Positions 41,837 to 51,496 of a stretch of 64,000 nt of DNA are shown piece after piece (the first letter of the stretch is position 1; each line of letters opens with the position of its first letter). A program made the translations under genes and the position numbers. The notes beneath the pieces are model-generated. The model searched no databases. It worked only from the letters and a program-made list of their open reading frames with translations, and was not told the origin of the DNA. Origin of the DNA: Melghirimyces thermohalophilus (GTDB lineage Bacteria > Bacillota > Bacilli > Thermoactinomycetales > DSM-45169); contig NZ_FMZA01000009.1 in the NCBI RefSeq assembly GCF_900102685.1, positions 62,001-126,000 of the forward strand. The letters are read 5' to 3'.

Positions 41837-42241
41837 GTGAGCACCATGCAGTTGGACATCGTTACACCCGAGCGTAAGGTTTACTCGGAACAAGTGGATA
41901 TGGTGATCGCGCGCGCCGTTGAAGGTGATATCGGAATTCTGCCGAACCATTCCCCTTATGTCAGCCCGCTTGCGATCACGGCGGTCAGAGTAAAAAAAGA
42001 CGAAGAAGAGTTTTTGGTTGCTGTCAGCGGCGGCTTTATCGAAGTGCGCGGAGGGACGGTTACCGTCTTGGCCGAAACCGCCGAGCTGCCCGATGAGATC
42101 GATGTAGACCGTGCGGAAGCGGCCAAAAAGCGCGCGGAGGAACGTCTGGCTGACAAACAGAAGGAAGGTATCGATTTTCGGCGGGCGGAAATCGCCCTGA
42201 TGAAAGCGAAGAACCGGCTTCGGGTCAGTCAGAACGGTTAA
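41837..42241 (+). CDS. atpC: ATP synthase F1 subunit epsilon
   Basis: Subunit epsilon forms the lower stalk and can inhibit ATP hydrolysis. The N-terminal beta sandwich shows LDIVTPERKVYSEQVD and GDIGILPNHSPYVSPL, and the two C-terminal helices follow. It has 134 residues. The GTG at 41837 lies seven bases after AAGGAGAG. It ends the operon before a strong terminator. Confidence 0.97.
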   Translation: MSTMQLDIVTPERKVYSEQVDMVIARAVEGDIGILPNHSPYVSPLAITAVRVKKDEEEFLVAVSGGFIEVRGGTVTVLAETAELPDEIDVDRAEAAKKRAEERLADKQKEGIDFRRAEIALMKAKNRLRVSQNG

Positions 42242-42250
42242 TAACCGATC

Positions 42251-42279
42251 GCAACCCACAACTTGTGGGTTGCTTTTTT
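42251..42279 (+). terminator. Terminator of the atp operon
   Basis: GCAACCCACAA (42251-42261) pairs with TTGTGGGTTGC (42263-42273) and six T follow. Confidence 0.95.
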
Positions 42280-42350
42280 ATGGAGAGCTGGACCGCTGTG
42301 AGAAAACCAAAATCTGTGTTAGAATATTTGTAGCATTGAATGTAAGCGTT

Positions 42351-42499
42351 GCCAAAAGTACTTGAATTGGAGTTGTTATACGACTTTTGATATAATCAAA
42401 ATCTAGGGAGGGTTTTCATTCCATTTAAGGAATTGATTCCCGTTTATTTTTCAGTTTAATGATTCTTATCTAACCTTTTAGCCGCCAAAAGTATCTGAA
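42351..42499 (+). repeat. Two near-identical 16-base direct repeats flanking the nuo promoter
   Basis: GCCAAAAGTACTTGAA (42351-42366) recurs as GCCAAAAGTATCTGAA (42484-42499), differing at two positions. The copies are 133 bases apart on either side of the nuo -10 and may be regulator sites. Confidence 0.6.
42367..42396 (+). promoter_or_regulatory. Extended -10 promoter of the nuo operon
   Basis: A perfect TATAAT (42391-42396) with TG at 42388-42389 forms an extended -10; TTGGAG (42367-42372) lies 18 bases upstream. The leader to nuoA is about 120 bases. Confidence 0.75.
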
Positions 42500-42523
42500 G
42501 GTTAGCAGAAATGGGGGGGCGAG

Positions 42524-42891
42524 ATGACGTATACCGAAAATTATCTGTCAGTGGTCGGTTTCATTTTGGTCGGCCTTGCACTGCCGGCGGCGGCCTTGAC
42601 GGTAGGCCGTTTGCTTAGGCCCTACCAACCCAGCGGTCCCAAGGCGATGGCGTACGAAAGCGGTGTGCTGGATCCTACCGGGGACAGTCGGGTTCAATTT
42701 CATGTCCGATACTATCTGTTCGCCTTGCTCTTCGTCATCTTTGACGTAGAGGCGGTTTTTCTCTATCCCTGGGCCGTCGCCTATGATGCCCTGCGGGCCG
42801 ATGTCGGCTTATTCATTTTGGCGGAAATGGGGATTTTCGTCTTCTTTCTGGTGATCGGTCTTGTCTACGCCTGGAAAAAGAGGGTGTTGGA

Positions 42892-42901
<10 letters not shown>
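42524..42901 (+). CDS. nuoA: NADH-quinone oxidoreductase subunit A
   Basis: NuoA is a three-helix membrane subunit of complex I near the quinone cavity. The 125-residue protein shows [45 protein letters not shown] (by parts), the family hallmark, with the conserved Cys position replaced by Ser-Gly context. The ATG at 42524 follows GGGGGGCGAG. It overlaps nuoB by ten bases. Confidence 0.96.
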
Positions 42902-43406
<505 letters not shown>

Positions 43407-43410
<4 letters not shown>

Positions 43411-44159
43411 CCCGACGGGAAGAGGAAATGTCTGAAAAGCGTAAAAAACATAAGGCGGAAGACTCTGGAGACGACGTGCCTCGGGACGCCCATGAAAAAC
43501 CGGCGGATCCGTCCGGGGCTGAACGGGGAACCGTTTCGAAGGCCCACGATAGAGAAGCGGAATCCGCGCTGAAACCGTCAGCGGATAAAGCCGCCAAGGC
43601 AGCAGCTGCGGCTAAGGCCCGGGCCGCCGACGTCAAAAAGAAACCGAAGGAAAAAAAGAAGGAGGAGCCGCCGGAACCTTCCCCGCAACAGCCGCTGCTC
43701 GATTCCTTTGTCCAGGTGATCCGGGAAAAGGCGGGGGAAGGGGCGGTGGAAACCTCCTTTATCAATCGAAAGGACGGCCATCGCCCTACGATCGTGGTGC
43801 CTGCGAATCAATGGGCATCGGTGGCTCGCCTTCTCGCCGAAGAGGCTCAACTGGCCTTTGATTATCTGCAAAATCTGTCCGGGGTTGACTATGAAGACTA
43901 TCTGGAAGTGGTGATCCACCTCACATCCCTGAAACACGGACACTCGCTGTGTGTAAAGGTAAAAACCGACCGAGAAGAGGCGCAAGTTCCCTCCGTTGCC
44001 AAGGTGTGGCCGGCAGCCGATTGGCATGAGCGGGAGGTTTTCGACCTGATGGGAATTCGGTTTGTGGGACACCCAGAGCTAAAGCGGATCCTGATGCCCG
44101 ATCACTGGGTGGGGCATCCCCTGCGAAAGGATTATGTCCCTTATGATCAGGAGATTTGA
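43407..44159 (+). CDS. nuoC: NADH-quinone oxidoreductase subunit C with charged N-terminal extension
   Basis: NuoC (30-kDa subunit) is a structural part of the peripheral arm. The core from about residue 92 shows [31 protein letters not shown] and the terminal GHPLRKDY. Ahead of it lies an extension of about 90 residues rich in Lys, Ala, Glu and Pro, likely disordered; similar extensions occur in some Bacillales. The TTG at 43407 overlaps the nuoB stop and has AGAGGGTG eight bases before it; an ATG at 43428 is an alternative. NuoH, not NuoD, follows. Confidence 0.93.
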
Positions 44160-44230
44160 ACAAGCGACCGGTTGGTTAGGCGAAGTTTGTGTCCAGAGCG
44201 GGATGGATCACGATTCGGGAGGTGGGGAAT

Positions 44231-45199
44231 ATGAACGGTTGGACCCTGTTTGGCCCTGTTACTCTGTTGTCCGTGGTCCTGTTGTTTGTCACCTACGCCA
44301 TTCTGTTTGAGCGGAAGGTGATGGGTTGGATGCAGGGACGGCACGGACCCAACCGATTGGGCCCCTGGGGGTTGCTGCAGACGGTAGCCGATATTTTAAA
44401 GCTGTTGATTAAAGAGGATACGATTCCTCGGAATGCGGATCGGGCAATGTTTAAAGCGGCACCCGTGATCGCCTTTGTGCCGTCTTTTGTGGTGCTAGCG
44501 GCCATCCCCTACACCAAGGGGCTGTTATTCTCCGATCTGGCAGTGGGGCTGTTGTACTATATCGCCATATCCAGCATCACCACGATCGGAATCCTGAGTG
44601 GAGGCTGGGCCTCCAATAATAAATACGCCCTGCTTGGTTCGATGCGGTCCGTCGCTCAGATGATCAGTTACGAAATTCCACTGGTCATGTCTGTGATCGG
44701 GGTGGTGATGGCGGCAGGCACGCTAAACTTGACGGGTATCGTGGAATCCCAGAAAGAGGTGTGGTTTATCCTGCCCCAGATCATCGGATTTGTCGTCTTT
44801 TTTATCGCTTCCTTGGCGGAATTGAACCGCACCCCCTTCGATCTACCGGAGGCGGAATCGGAATTGGTGGCCGGCTACCATGTGGAGTACAGCGGATTCC
44901 GGTTCGCCTTCTTTATGCTGGCTGAATACGTCTATGTTTACGCCATGGCGGCTTTGACGACGATCCTGTTTTTGGGAGGATGGAATCCGCTGTTCGGTAT
45001 CGATTTTATTCCGCCAATTTTCTGGTTTGCGCTAAAGTTCTTGCTGATGGTGTTTCTGCTGATCTGGATTCGGGCCACGCTTCCCCGCATCCGCATGGAT
45101 CAGCTGATGCAGCTCGGCTGGAAAGTGCTTCTTCCGCTCTCCTTGATCAACATCTTTTTGTCAGCGGTGCTGAAGGAAGTGTTCAGCGGATGGTACTAA
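44231..45199 (+). CDS. nuoH: NADH-quinone oxidoreductase subunit H
   Basis: NuoH is the membrane subunit that joins the quinone chamber to the proton channels. The 322-residue, eight-helix protein has FERKVMGWMQGRHGPNRLGP, the acidic loop AELNRTPFDLPEAESELVAGYHVEYSG (by parts) and terminal IRATLPRIRMDQLM. The ATG at 44231 lies six bases after GGAGGTG; the frame from 44189 is longer but lacks a site. It is 71 bases from nuoC, where nuoD would be expected. Confidence 0.97.
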   Translation: MNGWTLFGPVTLLSVVLLFVTYAILFERKVMGWMQGRHGPNRLGPWGLLQTVADILKLLIKEDTIPRNADRAMFKAAPVIAFVPSFVVLAAIPYTKGLLFSDLAVGLLYYIAISSITTIGILSGGWASNNKYALLGSMRSVAQMISYEIPLVMSVIGVVMAAGTLNLTGIVESQKEVWFILPQIIGFVVFFIASLAELNRTPFDLPEAESELVAGYHVEYSGFRFAFFMLAEYVYVYAMAALTTILFLGGWNPLFGIDFIPPIFWFALKFLLMVFLLIWIRATLPRIRMDQLMQLGWKVLLPLSLINIFLSAVLKEVFSGWY

Positions 45200-45287
45200 A
45201 ACGCAGGTGAGTTTTTTGAAACCCGTTTAACCAACAGCGAATCGTGCCTGGCTGAACCATCATGCAAACGTAGATGGAGGGATTCCC

Positions 45288-45725
45288 ATGATGGGCTTGA
45301 TCAAAGGGATGGGTGTCACCCTAAAAACCATGACCAAAAAAAAAGTGACTCATAAATACCCTGATGAACCGATCCCGATGCCCGACCGGTTCCGGGGAAT
45401 CCAACACCTGGATCCGGATCAATGCATCGTCTGCAACCAATGCGCCCGCGTCTGCCCCACTGACTGCATCTCGCTTACTGGCCATAAACATCCCGAAAAG
45501 CGGGGGAAGGTGCTGGATACCTTCGATATCAACTTCGAAATCTGCATTTTGTGCGATTTGTGCACCGAGGTTTGCCCGACCGAGGCGATCGTGATGACCC
45601 ATCAGTTCGAGCTGGCATCCTATTCCCGGGATGATCTTTATAAGAATCTGGAGTGGCTTCATCAAAATAATTCCGGAATCCGCAGCGAAAACAACGTCAA
45701 CGCACGGGGTGTGAAGAAAAAGTGA
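45288..45725 (+). CDS. nuoI: NADH-quinone oxidoreductase subunit I
   Basis: NuoI holds two [4Fe-4S] clusters (N6a, N6b). Both ferredoxin motifs are complete: CIVCNQCARVCP and CILCDLCTEVCP. The 145-residue protein is normal in size. The ATG at 45288 follows GGAGGG; an adjacent ATG at 45291 is also possible. Its stop overlaps the nuoJ start. Confidence 0.97.
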   Translation: MMGLIKGMGVTLKTMTKKKVTHKYPDEPIPMPDRFRGIQHLDPDQCIVCNQCARVCPTDCISLTGHKHPEKRGKVLDTFDINFEICILCDLCTEVCPTEAIVMTHQFELASYSRDDLYKNLEWLHQNNSGIRSENNVNARGVKKK

Positions 45726-46231
45726 TCGAAATGAACGGGGAATTTATCGCCTTTTTGATCCTGTCGATCATGGCCATCGGCGGGGCGGTGTTTATGCTCA
45801 ATTTTGTCCGTGTGGTGCATATGGTGCTCTCCCTGGCGTTCACCATGCTTAGCATCGCCGGGATCTATGTTTTGTTGAATGCGGAATTTTTGGCGGCGAT
45901 CCAGGTGTTGATCTATACCGGCGCCGTTTCCATCCTGATGTTGTTTGGAATTATGCTGACCCGTCACCGGGATCAAGAGGCGGAAGGGGTGCGTCCATGG
46001 CACAAATTTTTCAGTTTTGTGGGAGTAGCAGCCTTTCTGGGTATTTTACTGCACACCCTTTACCGGACGCCCTTTACGGAGGAGACAGCAGATGTCGGAC
46101 GCTTTTCGGTGGATTGGTTAGGGGAGACGGTGTTTAAACAGTATGTGATCCCCTTTGAAGCGGTCTCGGTGTTGCTTCTGGTCGCCTTGGTTGGTGCGGT
46201 CATTCTGGCGCGAAAGGAGTCCAAGTCATGA
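45722..46231 (+). CDS. nuoJ: NADH-quinone oxidoreductase subunit J
   Basis: NuoJ is a five-helix membrane subunit. The 169-residue protein shows [53 protein letters not shown] (by parts), the family core with the pi-bulge helix region. The GTG at 45722 overlaps the nuoI stop; an internal ATG at 45731 is possible. Confidence 0.95.
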   Translation: MIEMNGEFIAFLILSIMAIGGAVFMLNFVRVVHMVLSLAFTMLSIAGIYVLLNAEFLAAIQVLIYTGAVSILMLFGIMLTRHRDQEAEGVRPWHKFFSFVGVAAFLGILLHTLYRTPFTEETADVGRFSVDWLGETVFKQYVIPFEAVSVLLLVALVGAVILARKESKS

Positions 46232-46536
46232 TGCCGGTAACTTCCTACCTCGCATTGGGTGCCATCCTGTTCAGTGTGGGACTGTACGGGGTGTTGACCA
46301 AACGGAACGCGGTGGTGGTTCTCTTCTGTGTGGAGTTGATGCTGAACGCGGCCAACATCAACCTGGTCGCCTTTTCCAAATACGGACTTTACTCCAATCA
46401 GACCGGGCAGGTGTTTACCCTGTTTACCATTACGATTGCCGCGGCGGAAGCTGCTGTCGGGGTCGCCATTCTGTTTGCCCTTTATAGAAATCAGAATACC
46501 GTGAAAGTGGACCGTTACAATTCCCTTAATGGCTGA
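46228..46536 (+). CDS. nuoK: NADH-quinone oxidoreductase subunit K
   Basis: NuoK is a three-helix subunit related to MrpC. The 102-residue protein contains the two conserved buried Glu residues in [18 protein letters not shown] and [15 protein letters not shown]. The ATG overlaps the nuoJ stop (ATGA). Confidence 0.97.
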   Translation: MMPVTSYLALGAILFSVGLYGVLTKRNAVVVLFCVELMLNAANINLVAFSKYGLYSNQTGQVFTLFTITIAAAEAAVGVAILFALYRNQNTVKVDRYNSLNG

Positions 46537-46575
46537 TCGTTCTGTCAAATCAACGGAAGAAGGACGGGTGATCCC

Positions 46576-48429
46576 ATGATCGCGAATGCGTGGATAATCC
46601 CCCTCTTTCCCCTGGTCTCTTTTCTCCTCCTGTTGGCAGGCCGCAAAACCTTCAGCGAGCGGTCGGCGGCCTGGGTGGGAAGCTTAACAGCATGTTTTGC
46701 CTTGGCGGGATCTGTCTGGGTGCTGCTGGAACAGGTTGGCGGCTCATCGTATCGGGCTGGCCTGGAGTGGCTTTCTTTTGGGGAGACGAACATTCGATTC
46801 GGGGTCGAGGTGGATCAACTCAACGCCTTGATGTTATTGGTGGTGAGTCTGGTCAGCTTTCTCGTGCAGGTTTATTCCCGCCGGTATATGAAAGGGGACG
46901 AACGATTCCCTCTCTTTTACGCCTATCTCGGTCTGTTCACCTTCTCCATGTTGGGGCTGGTGATCTCGCCCAATCTGCTCCAAATGTATATCTTTTGGGA
47001 GTTGGTGGGGGTCTGTTCCTTTCTCCTGATCGGCTTCTGGTACTTCAAACCGGAGGCGAAGCGGGCGGCCAAGAAGGCCTTTATCATGACGCGGATCGGC
47101 GATATTGGCTTGTTTATCGCCGTGATACTCCTCTTTATCCACACAGGCAGCTTTGATTGGGCGCAAATCTTTGCGGTCTTAGAGGCTGGGGAGATTCCTC
47201 CGGAAGTCCTCACGTGGATCACTCTGTTGATCTTTTTGGGAGCGGTTGGGAAATCAGGCCAATTCCCCTTACATACATGGCTGCCGGATGCGATGGAAGG
47301 TCCCACCCCGGTCAGTGCGCTGATCCATGCCGCTACAATGGTGGCAGCAGGGGTTTATCTGGTGGCTCGGGCGTTTCCTCTCTTTGAAGCGGCACCTATC
47401 GCGATGGATGTTGTGGCGTGGACTGGGGCGTTTACAGCGATGTTCGCCGCCGCTATTGCTTTGGTGCAAAACGATATCAAGCGGGTGCTGGCCTATTCTA
47501 CCGTCAGTCAGCTGGGGTACATGATGCTGGCTTTGGGTTCGGTCGGATATGCTGCTGGAGTTTTCCATCTGATGACCCACGCTTTTTTTAAGGCGCTCCT
47601 GTTTTTGGCGGCAGGTGCGGTAATCCTCGCCTTTCATCACCAGCAGGACATCCGCAGGATGGGCGGGCTTTGGAACAGCCATCGGAGGATCGGATGGTTC
47701 TTTTTGATCGGCTGCCTGGCCATTTCGGGAATTCCTCCCTTTGCCGGCTTTTTTTCCAAAGAGGAGATTCTTATGGCGGCCTATGCCGACGGGCGGATCG
47801 GGGTGTTTCTGATCGGTGTTGTCACCGCGTTTTTAACCGCCTTCTACATGTTCCGCCTCTTTTTCCTCGTCTTCTGGGGTGAAAGTCGGCGGGAGAGGCA
47901 AGCGGTGGCCGATCCTGGAATGATGAGGCCGATAGCTGTGCTGGCGGTGTTATCGGTGCTGGCCGGCTTCGTCCAATTCCCCGGCGACAGCTTCAGCCAA
48001 TGGTTGACCGGGGGAGCGGAGTCGGCGGCCACTGGGGCGGGAGCGGTTTGGATTCCCTTGTTATCTATCCTGGTCTCTCTGGCCGGAATGGCCCTCGCCT
48101 GGACCATGTACGCCGCCAAAACCGTCGATCCGGATCTGGTTTCCCGAAGGATACCTTGGGCATACCGATTGTTGGAGCGGAAGTTTTATGTGGATGAGGC
48201 CTACAATCAGGTATTGATCCGTCCTTACCGGGGGTTGGGGCTGTTCCTGGTGGGGTTTGACCGGTATATCGTTCAAGGTTTGGTTCGGATCATCGCTGCG
48301 GTTCCCCGTCGGATCGGGGTCTGGGCAAGGGCCCTGCAGAATGGCCAATTCCAGACGTATACCTTGGTGAGTGTGATCGGGCTCGTTCTTCTGATCATCG
48401 GGCTGACAGCGGGGAGGTTGTTCGGATGA
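46576..48429 (+). CDS. nuoL: NADH-quinone oxidoreductase subunit L
   Basis: NuoL is the distal antiporter-like proton pump with a long lateral helix. The 617-residue protein has FWELVGVCSFLLIGFWY with the conserved Glu, the Lys motif in FLGAVGKSGQFPLHTWLPDAMEGPTPVSALIHAATMV (by parts) and NDIKRVLAYSTVSQLGYM. The ATG at 46576 is complete at the N-terminus. The stop overlaps nuoM. Confidence 0.97.
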   Translation: MIANAWIIPLFPLVSFLLLLAGRKTFSERSAAWVGSLTACFALAGSVWVLLEQVGGSSYRAGLEWLSFGETNIRFGVEVDQLNALMLLVVSLVSFLVQVYSRRYMKGDERFPLFYAYLGLFTFSMLGLVISPNLLQMYIFWELVGVCSFLLIGFWYFKPEAKRAAKKAFIMTRIGDIGLFIAVILLFIHTGSFDWAQIFAVLEAGEIPPEVLTWITLLIFLGAVGKSGQFPLHTWLPDAMEGPTPVSALIHAATMVAAGVYLVARAFPLFEAAPIAMDVVAWTGAFTAMFAAAIALVQNDIKRVLAYSTVSQLGYMMLALGSVGYAAGVFHLMTHAFFKALLFLAAGAVILAFHHQQDIRRMGGLWNSHRRIGWFFLIGCLAISGIPPFAGFFSKEEILMAAYADGRIGVFLIGVVTAFLTAFYMFRLFFLVFWGESRRERQAVADPGMMRPIAVLAVLSVLAGFVQFPGDSFSQWLTGGAESAATGAGAVWIPLLSILVSLAGMALAWTMYAAKTVDPDLVSRRIPWAYRLLERKFYVDEAYNQVLIRPYRGLGLFLVGFDRYIVQGLVRIIAAVPRRIGVWARALQNGQFQTYTLVSVIGLVLLIIGLTAGRLFG

Positions 48430-49952
48430 TGGAACAGTTGCAGCAAGCGCTGCCGATCGGTCTGGTGTTCTCTCCTCTGATCGGGGTGATCGTCCTTTTA
48501 TGCATTCCCCGGGACAAGGCGGGCTGGTTGAAAGGGGTGGGCATCCTGGCAACCCTGCCCCCCTCGGTTCTCGCCCTGCTCCTCTATTTCCAATTCGATG
48601 CGAGAGCAGGCGGAGTTCAGTTTGAACAGCGGTTGCCCTGGTTCCAGATTCAACTACCGCAGATCCCGCCCTGGGAAGTGGCCTTTCATTTCGGGGTCGA
48701 CGGCCTCTCCCTGCCGCTGGCGGTGATGGCTGCCTTAGTGGCTACCTTGGCCGCCTGTGCCTCCGTCTACATCCAAAAGAGGCTGAAGGGATATTTTCTC
48801 CTGTTTCTCCTATTGGAGGTGGGGATGCTCGGTGTTTTCCTGGCTCGAAATATGTTTCTGTTCTTCCTGTTCTTCGAGGTCACCCTGGTTACTCTCTTCT
48901 TCCTGATCGGGATCTGGGGTTCCATCTACCGGGAAAAAGCGGCCAATCGCTTCCTGCTGTACAACGGATTGGGATCCGCTTTCTTGCTGTTGGCGATGAT
49001 CGGTCTGTTCGTTTTGTTCCAAAGCTTGGATTACAGCCGCATGCAGGAGATGGCCCATGATTCGCGGATACAGGCCATGCTGGCCCAGGAGCCGGTGAAC
49101 AACATCGTGCGCGGGATCTTTCTTTGTACAGTGGTCGCCTTTGCCATCAAGCTTCCCATGTTTCCTTTCCACACATGGATGTTGAGGGTGCATGCGGAGG
49201 CCCCGCCGGCAGTAGTGATGATTCACTCAGGGGTGCTTTTGAAGATGGGCGCCTATGGGCTGATCCGCTTCGGCGTGGAACTTTTCCCCCAACAGATGCA
49301 GGCGTTCGCCGGGGTACTGGCCCTGTTGGGGCTGATCAATATTTTGTACGGAGCGGCATTGGCCTTTGTGCAAAACGAGCTCAGGCGTTTGTTGGCTTAT
49401 GCCAGTGTCAGCCATATGGGGATCATTCTCTTCGGGATCGCCGCCCTCAATGTGTCCGGGTTGACCGGAGCGGTCTTCCAAGCGGTGTCACACGGGTTTA
49501 TCTCTGCGTTGCTCTTTTTCTTCATCGGAAGCCTCTATGAACGGACCGGAACCACCGACATTCGGCAATTGGGCGGAATGGCCCGCCCGGCACCGGTGTT
49601 GACGGGGATCTTTCTCGCCGGTGGGCTGGCCTTGTTGGGTCTGCCAGGCATGTCCGGGTTTATCTCCGAATTTCTGGCTTTCCTCGGATTGTTCCATGAG
49701 GAGCCGGGATTGGCTGCAGCGGGGGTACTGGGGTTGGTGCTGGCTGCTGCCTATACGTTGCGGGCGGTGCTGAAAGCGGGCTTCGGACCTGTTGCGGAGC
49801 AAATCAAGGGGATGGCAGACACTCGCTGGCCGGAGACGGCACCGATGATGGTATTGCTCTCCTGCATCATTTTGATCGGTGTTTGGCCTGACGTACTGGG
49901 GGAACCGATGAAAGTCACCATACAGACGATCGCGTCGAGGATCGGAGGGTAG
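48426..49952 (+). CDS. nuoM: NADH-quinone oxidoreductase subunit M
   Basis: NuoM is the second antiporter-like pump. The 508-residue protein shows FHFGVDGLSLPLAVMAALV, FFFEVTLVTLFFLIGIWG, AIKLPMFPFHTWMLRVHAEAPPAVVMIHSGVLLKMGAYGL (by parts) and QNELRRLLAYASVSHMG. The ATG overlaps the nuoL stop. Confidence 0.97.
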   Translation: MMEQLQQALPIGLVFSPLIGVIVLLCIPRDKAGWLKGVGILATLPPSVLALLLYFQFDARAGGVQFEQRLPWFQIQLPQIPPWEVAFHFGVDGLSLPLAVMAALVATLAACASVYIQKRLKGYFLLFLLLEVGMLGVFLARNMFLFFLFFEVTLVTLFFLIGIWGSIYREKAANRFLLYNGLGSAFLLLAMIGLFVLFQSLDYSRMQEMAHDSRIQAMLAQEPVNNIVRGIFLCTVVAFAIKLPMFPFHTWMLRVHAEAPPAVVMIHSGVLLKMGAYGLIRFGVELFPQQMQAFAGVLALLGLINILYGAALAFVQNELRRLLAYASVSHMGIILFGIAALNVSGLTGAVFQAVSHGFISALLFFFIGSLYERTGTTDIRQLGGMARPAPVLTGIFLAGGLALLGLPGMSGFISEFLAFLGLFHEEPGLAAAGVLGLVLAAAYTLRAVLKAGFGPVAEQIKGMADTRWPETAPMMVLLSCIILIGVWPDVLGEPMKVTIQTIASRIGG

Positions 49953-49955
49953 GGA

Positions 49956-51467
49956 ATGGAAAAATACTTCCTGGATTATGACTGGACCGTGATGGCTCCG
50001 GAATTGATCATTCTGGCAGCGGCTGCTCTCTTGTCCGTCATCGACCTCCTGCTGAAAGAAGGGGGGAATCGACGCCTACTGGGGTGGATCAGCCTGGCGG
50101 CGGTGATCGGGGCCGGAGTGGTAGCGGCCCAACAACTGGGGGACCCGGCTTACGAAATTTTGTCGGATACCTATCGGGTGGATGATTTTGCTCGGGTGTT
50201 CAAGTTGATTCTGTTGGCGGGAACCGGGCTGATTCTGCTGGGATCTTTCCGGGAGATGGATCGGGAAGGGAAAGAGGCCCGAGGCGAGTACATCTATCTC
50301 CTGTTGGCCGCTCTGCTGGGGGGAATGATGCTCACCTCCTCCGCTGATCTGATCACCTTGTTTGTGGGGCTGGAGTTGTTGAGCCTGGCCTCCTATATTT
50401 TAGCCGGAATCCGCCGAAAACGTACAGATTCCAATGAAGCCGCGTGGAAATACGTGGTGATGGGTGGGGTTTCCTCCGCCTTTATCCTATACGGAATGTC
50501 CTTTGTTTACGGGTTGACCGGGACCACCAACCTGTATACAGCTCAACAACGCCTTTTTGAGGCATATAACAGCGGCTATGAGCCTTTTGTACTTTTGTCG
50601 CTGTTCCTGATGCTACTGGGCTTCGCGTTTAAGGCGGCTTCCGCTCCCTTTCACATGTGGGCCCCCGATGTATACCAGGGTGCCGCCACTCCGGTGACAT
50701 CTTTTCTGGCGGTGGTGTCCAAGGCAGCTGCCTTCTCACTTATTCTGCGGGTGCTCCTGGGCACCTACCTGTTTCTGTTGCAGGCCGGTCCGTGGCAAGA
50801 GCTAGTAGCACCGGCACTGTTGGTGATCGCTGCTGCTTCCATGGTGATCGGCAATACCGCCGCTCTCCGTCAGACGCGTACGAAACGGATGATGGCCTAT
50901 TCCAGTGTGGCCCATGCCGGTTACATGCTGGTTCCGTTGGCAGCGGTGGCGGGTGCGATGCTGTTTGAAAGCACCATCTACTATCTCATAGCTTATCTGT
51001 TTATGACCTTAGGCGCTTTTACCGTCCTGATGGTGGTGGAAAGGGAGACGGGAAATGAGCATCTGGCTTCCTTCGCCGGTCTGTCCCGACGCTCTCCGCT
51101 GGCAGCGGCGGCGATGACGGTCTTTCTCGTCTCTCTGGCCGGGATTCCCATCACCGCTGGGTTTTTCGGAAAGTTTTACATCCTGATCCACGCGGTGACG
51201 GCTCGGGAATTTTGGATCGCGGCAGTGATGCTGGTGACGACGGTGGTCTCCTACTTCTACTACTTCGGAGTGATTCGGATGATGTACTTCCGCCCTCCCT
51301 CTGACGGGAAAAAGGTGCCGATTCCCGCCGGTGCGGCGGTGGTTATTCTGATTTCCCTGGCCGGGACACTCCTGCTCGGTTTTCTTCCTCAGTGGACCCT
51401 CGATTTTCTGGGGCAGATGGACTGGATGTCCACCTTATCTCCGGTGCGGGACACCCTTGGACAGTAA
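49956..51467 (+). CDS. nuoN: NADH-quinone oxidoreductase subunit N
   Basis: NuoN is the third antiporter-like pump. The 503-residue protein has LFVGLELLSLASYILAG with the conserved Glu, FKAASAPFHMWAPDVYQGAATPVTSFLAVVSKAAAF (by parts) and TKRMMAYSSVAHAGYML. The ATG at 49956 is three bases after the nuoM stop. The operon ends here; genes for the NADH-input module (nuoE, F, G) are absent, as is usual in Bacillales. Confidence 0.97.
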   Translation: MEKYFLDYDWTVMAPELIILAAAALLSVIDLLLKEGGNRRLLGWISLAAVIGAGVVAAQQLGDPAYEILSDTYRVDDFARVFKLILLAGTGLILLGSFREMDREGKEARGEYIYLLLAALLGGMMLTSSADLITLFVGLELLSLASYILAGIRRKRTDSNEAAWKYVVMGGVSSAFILYGMSFVYGLTGTTNLYTAQQRLFEAYNSGYEPFVLLSLFLMLLGFAFKAASAPFHMWAPDVYQGAATPVTSFLAVVSKAAAFSLILRVLLGTYLFLLQAGPWQELVAPALLVIAAASMVIGNTAALRQTRTKRMMAYSSVAHAGYMLVPLAAVAGAMLFESTIYYLIAYLFMTLGAFTVLMVVERETGNEHLASFAGLSRRSPLAAAAMTVFLVSLAGIPITAGFFGKFYILIHAVTAREFWIAAVMLVTTVVSYFYYFGVIRMMYFRPPSDGKKVPIPAGAAVVILISLAGTLLLGFLPQWTLDFLGQMDWMSTLSPVRDTLGQ

Positions 51468-51496
51468 CCCCTCCTCTGTCTACTGGAGGGGTCTTT
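51467..51496 (+). terminator. Terminator of the nuo operon
   Basis: ACCCCTCC (51467-51474) pairs perfectly with GGAGGGGT (51485-51492), and CTTTGCTTT follows. Confidence 0.8.
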
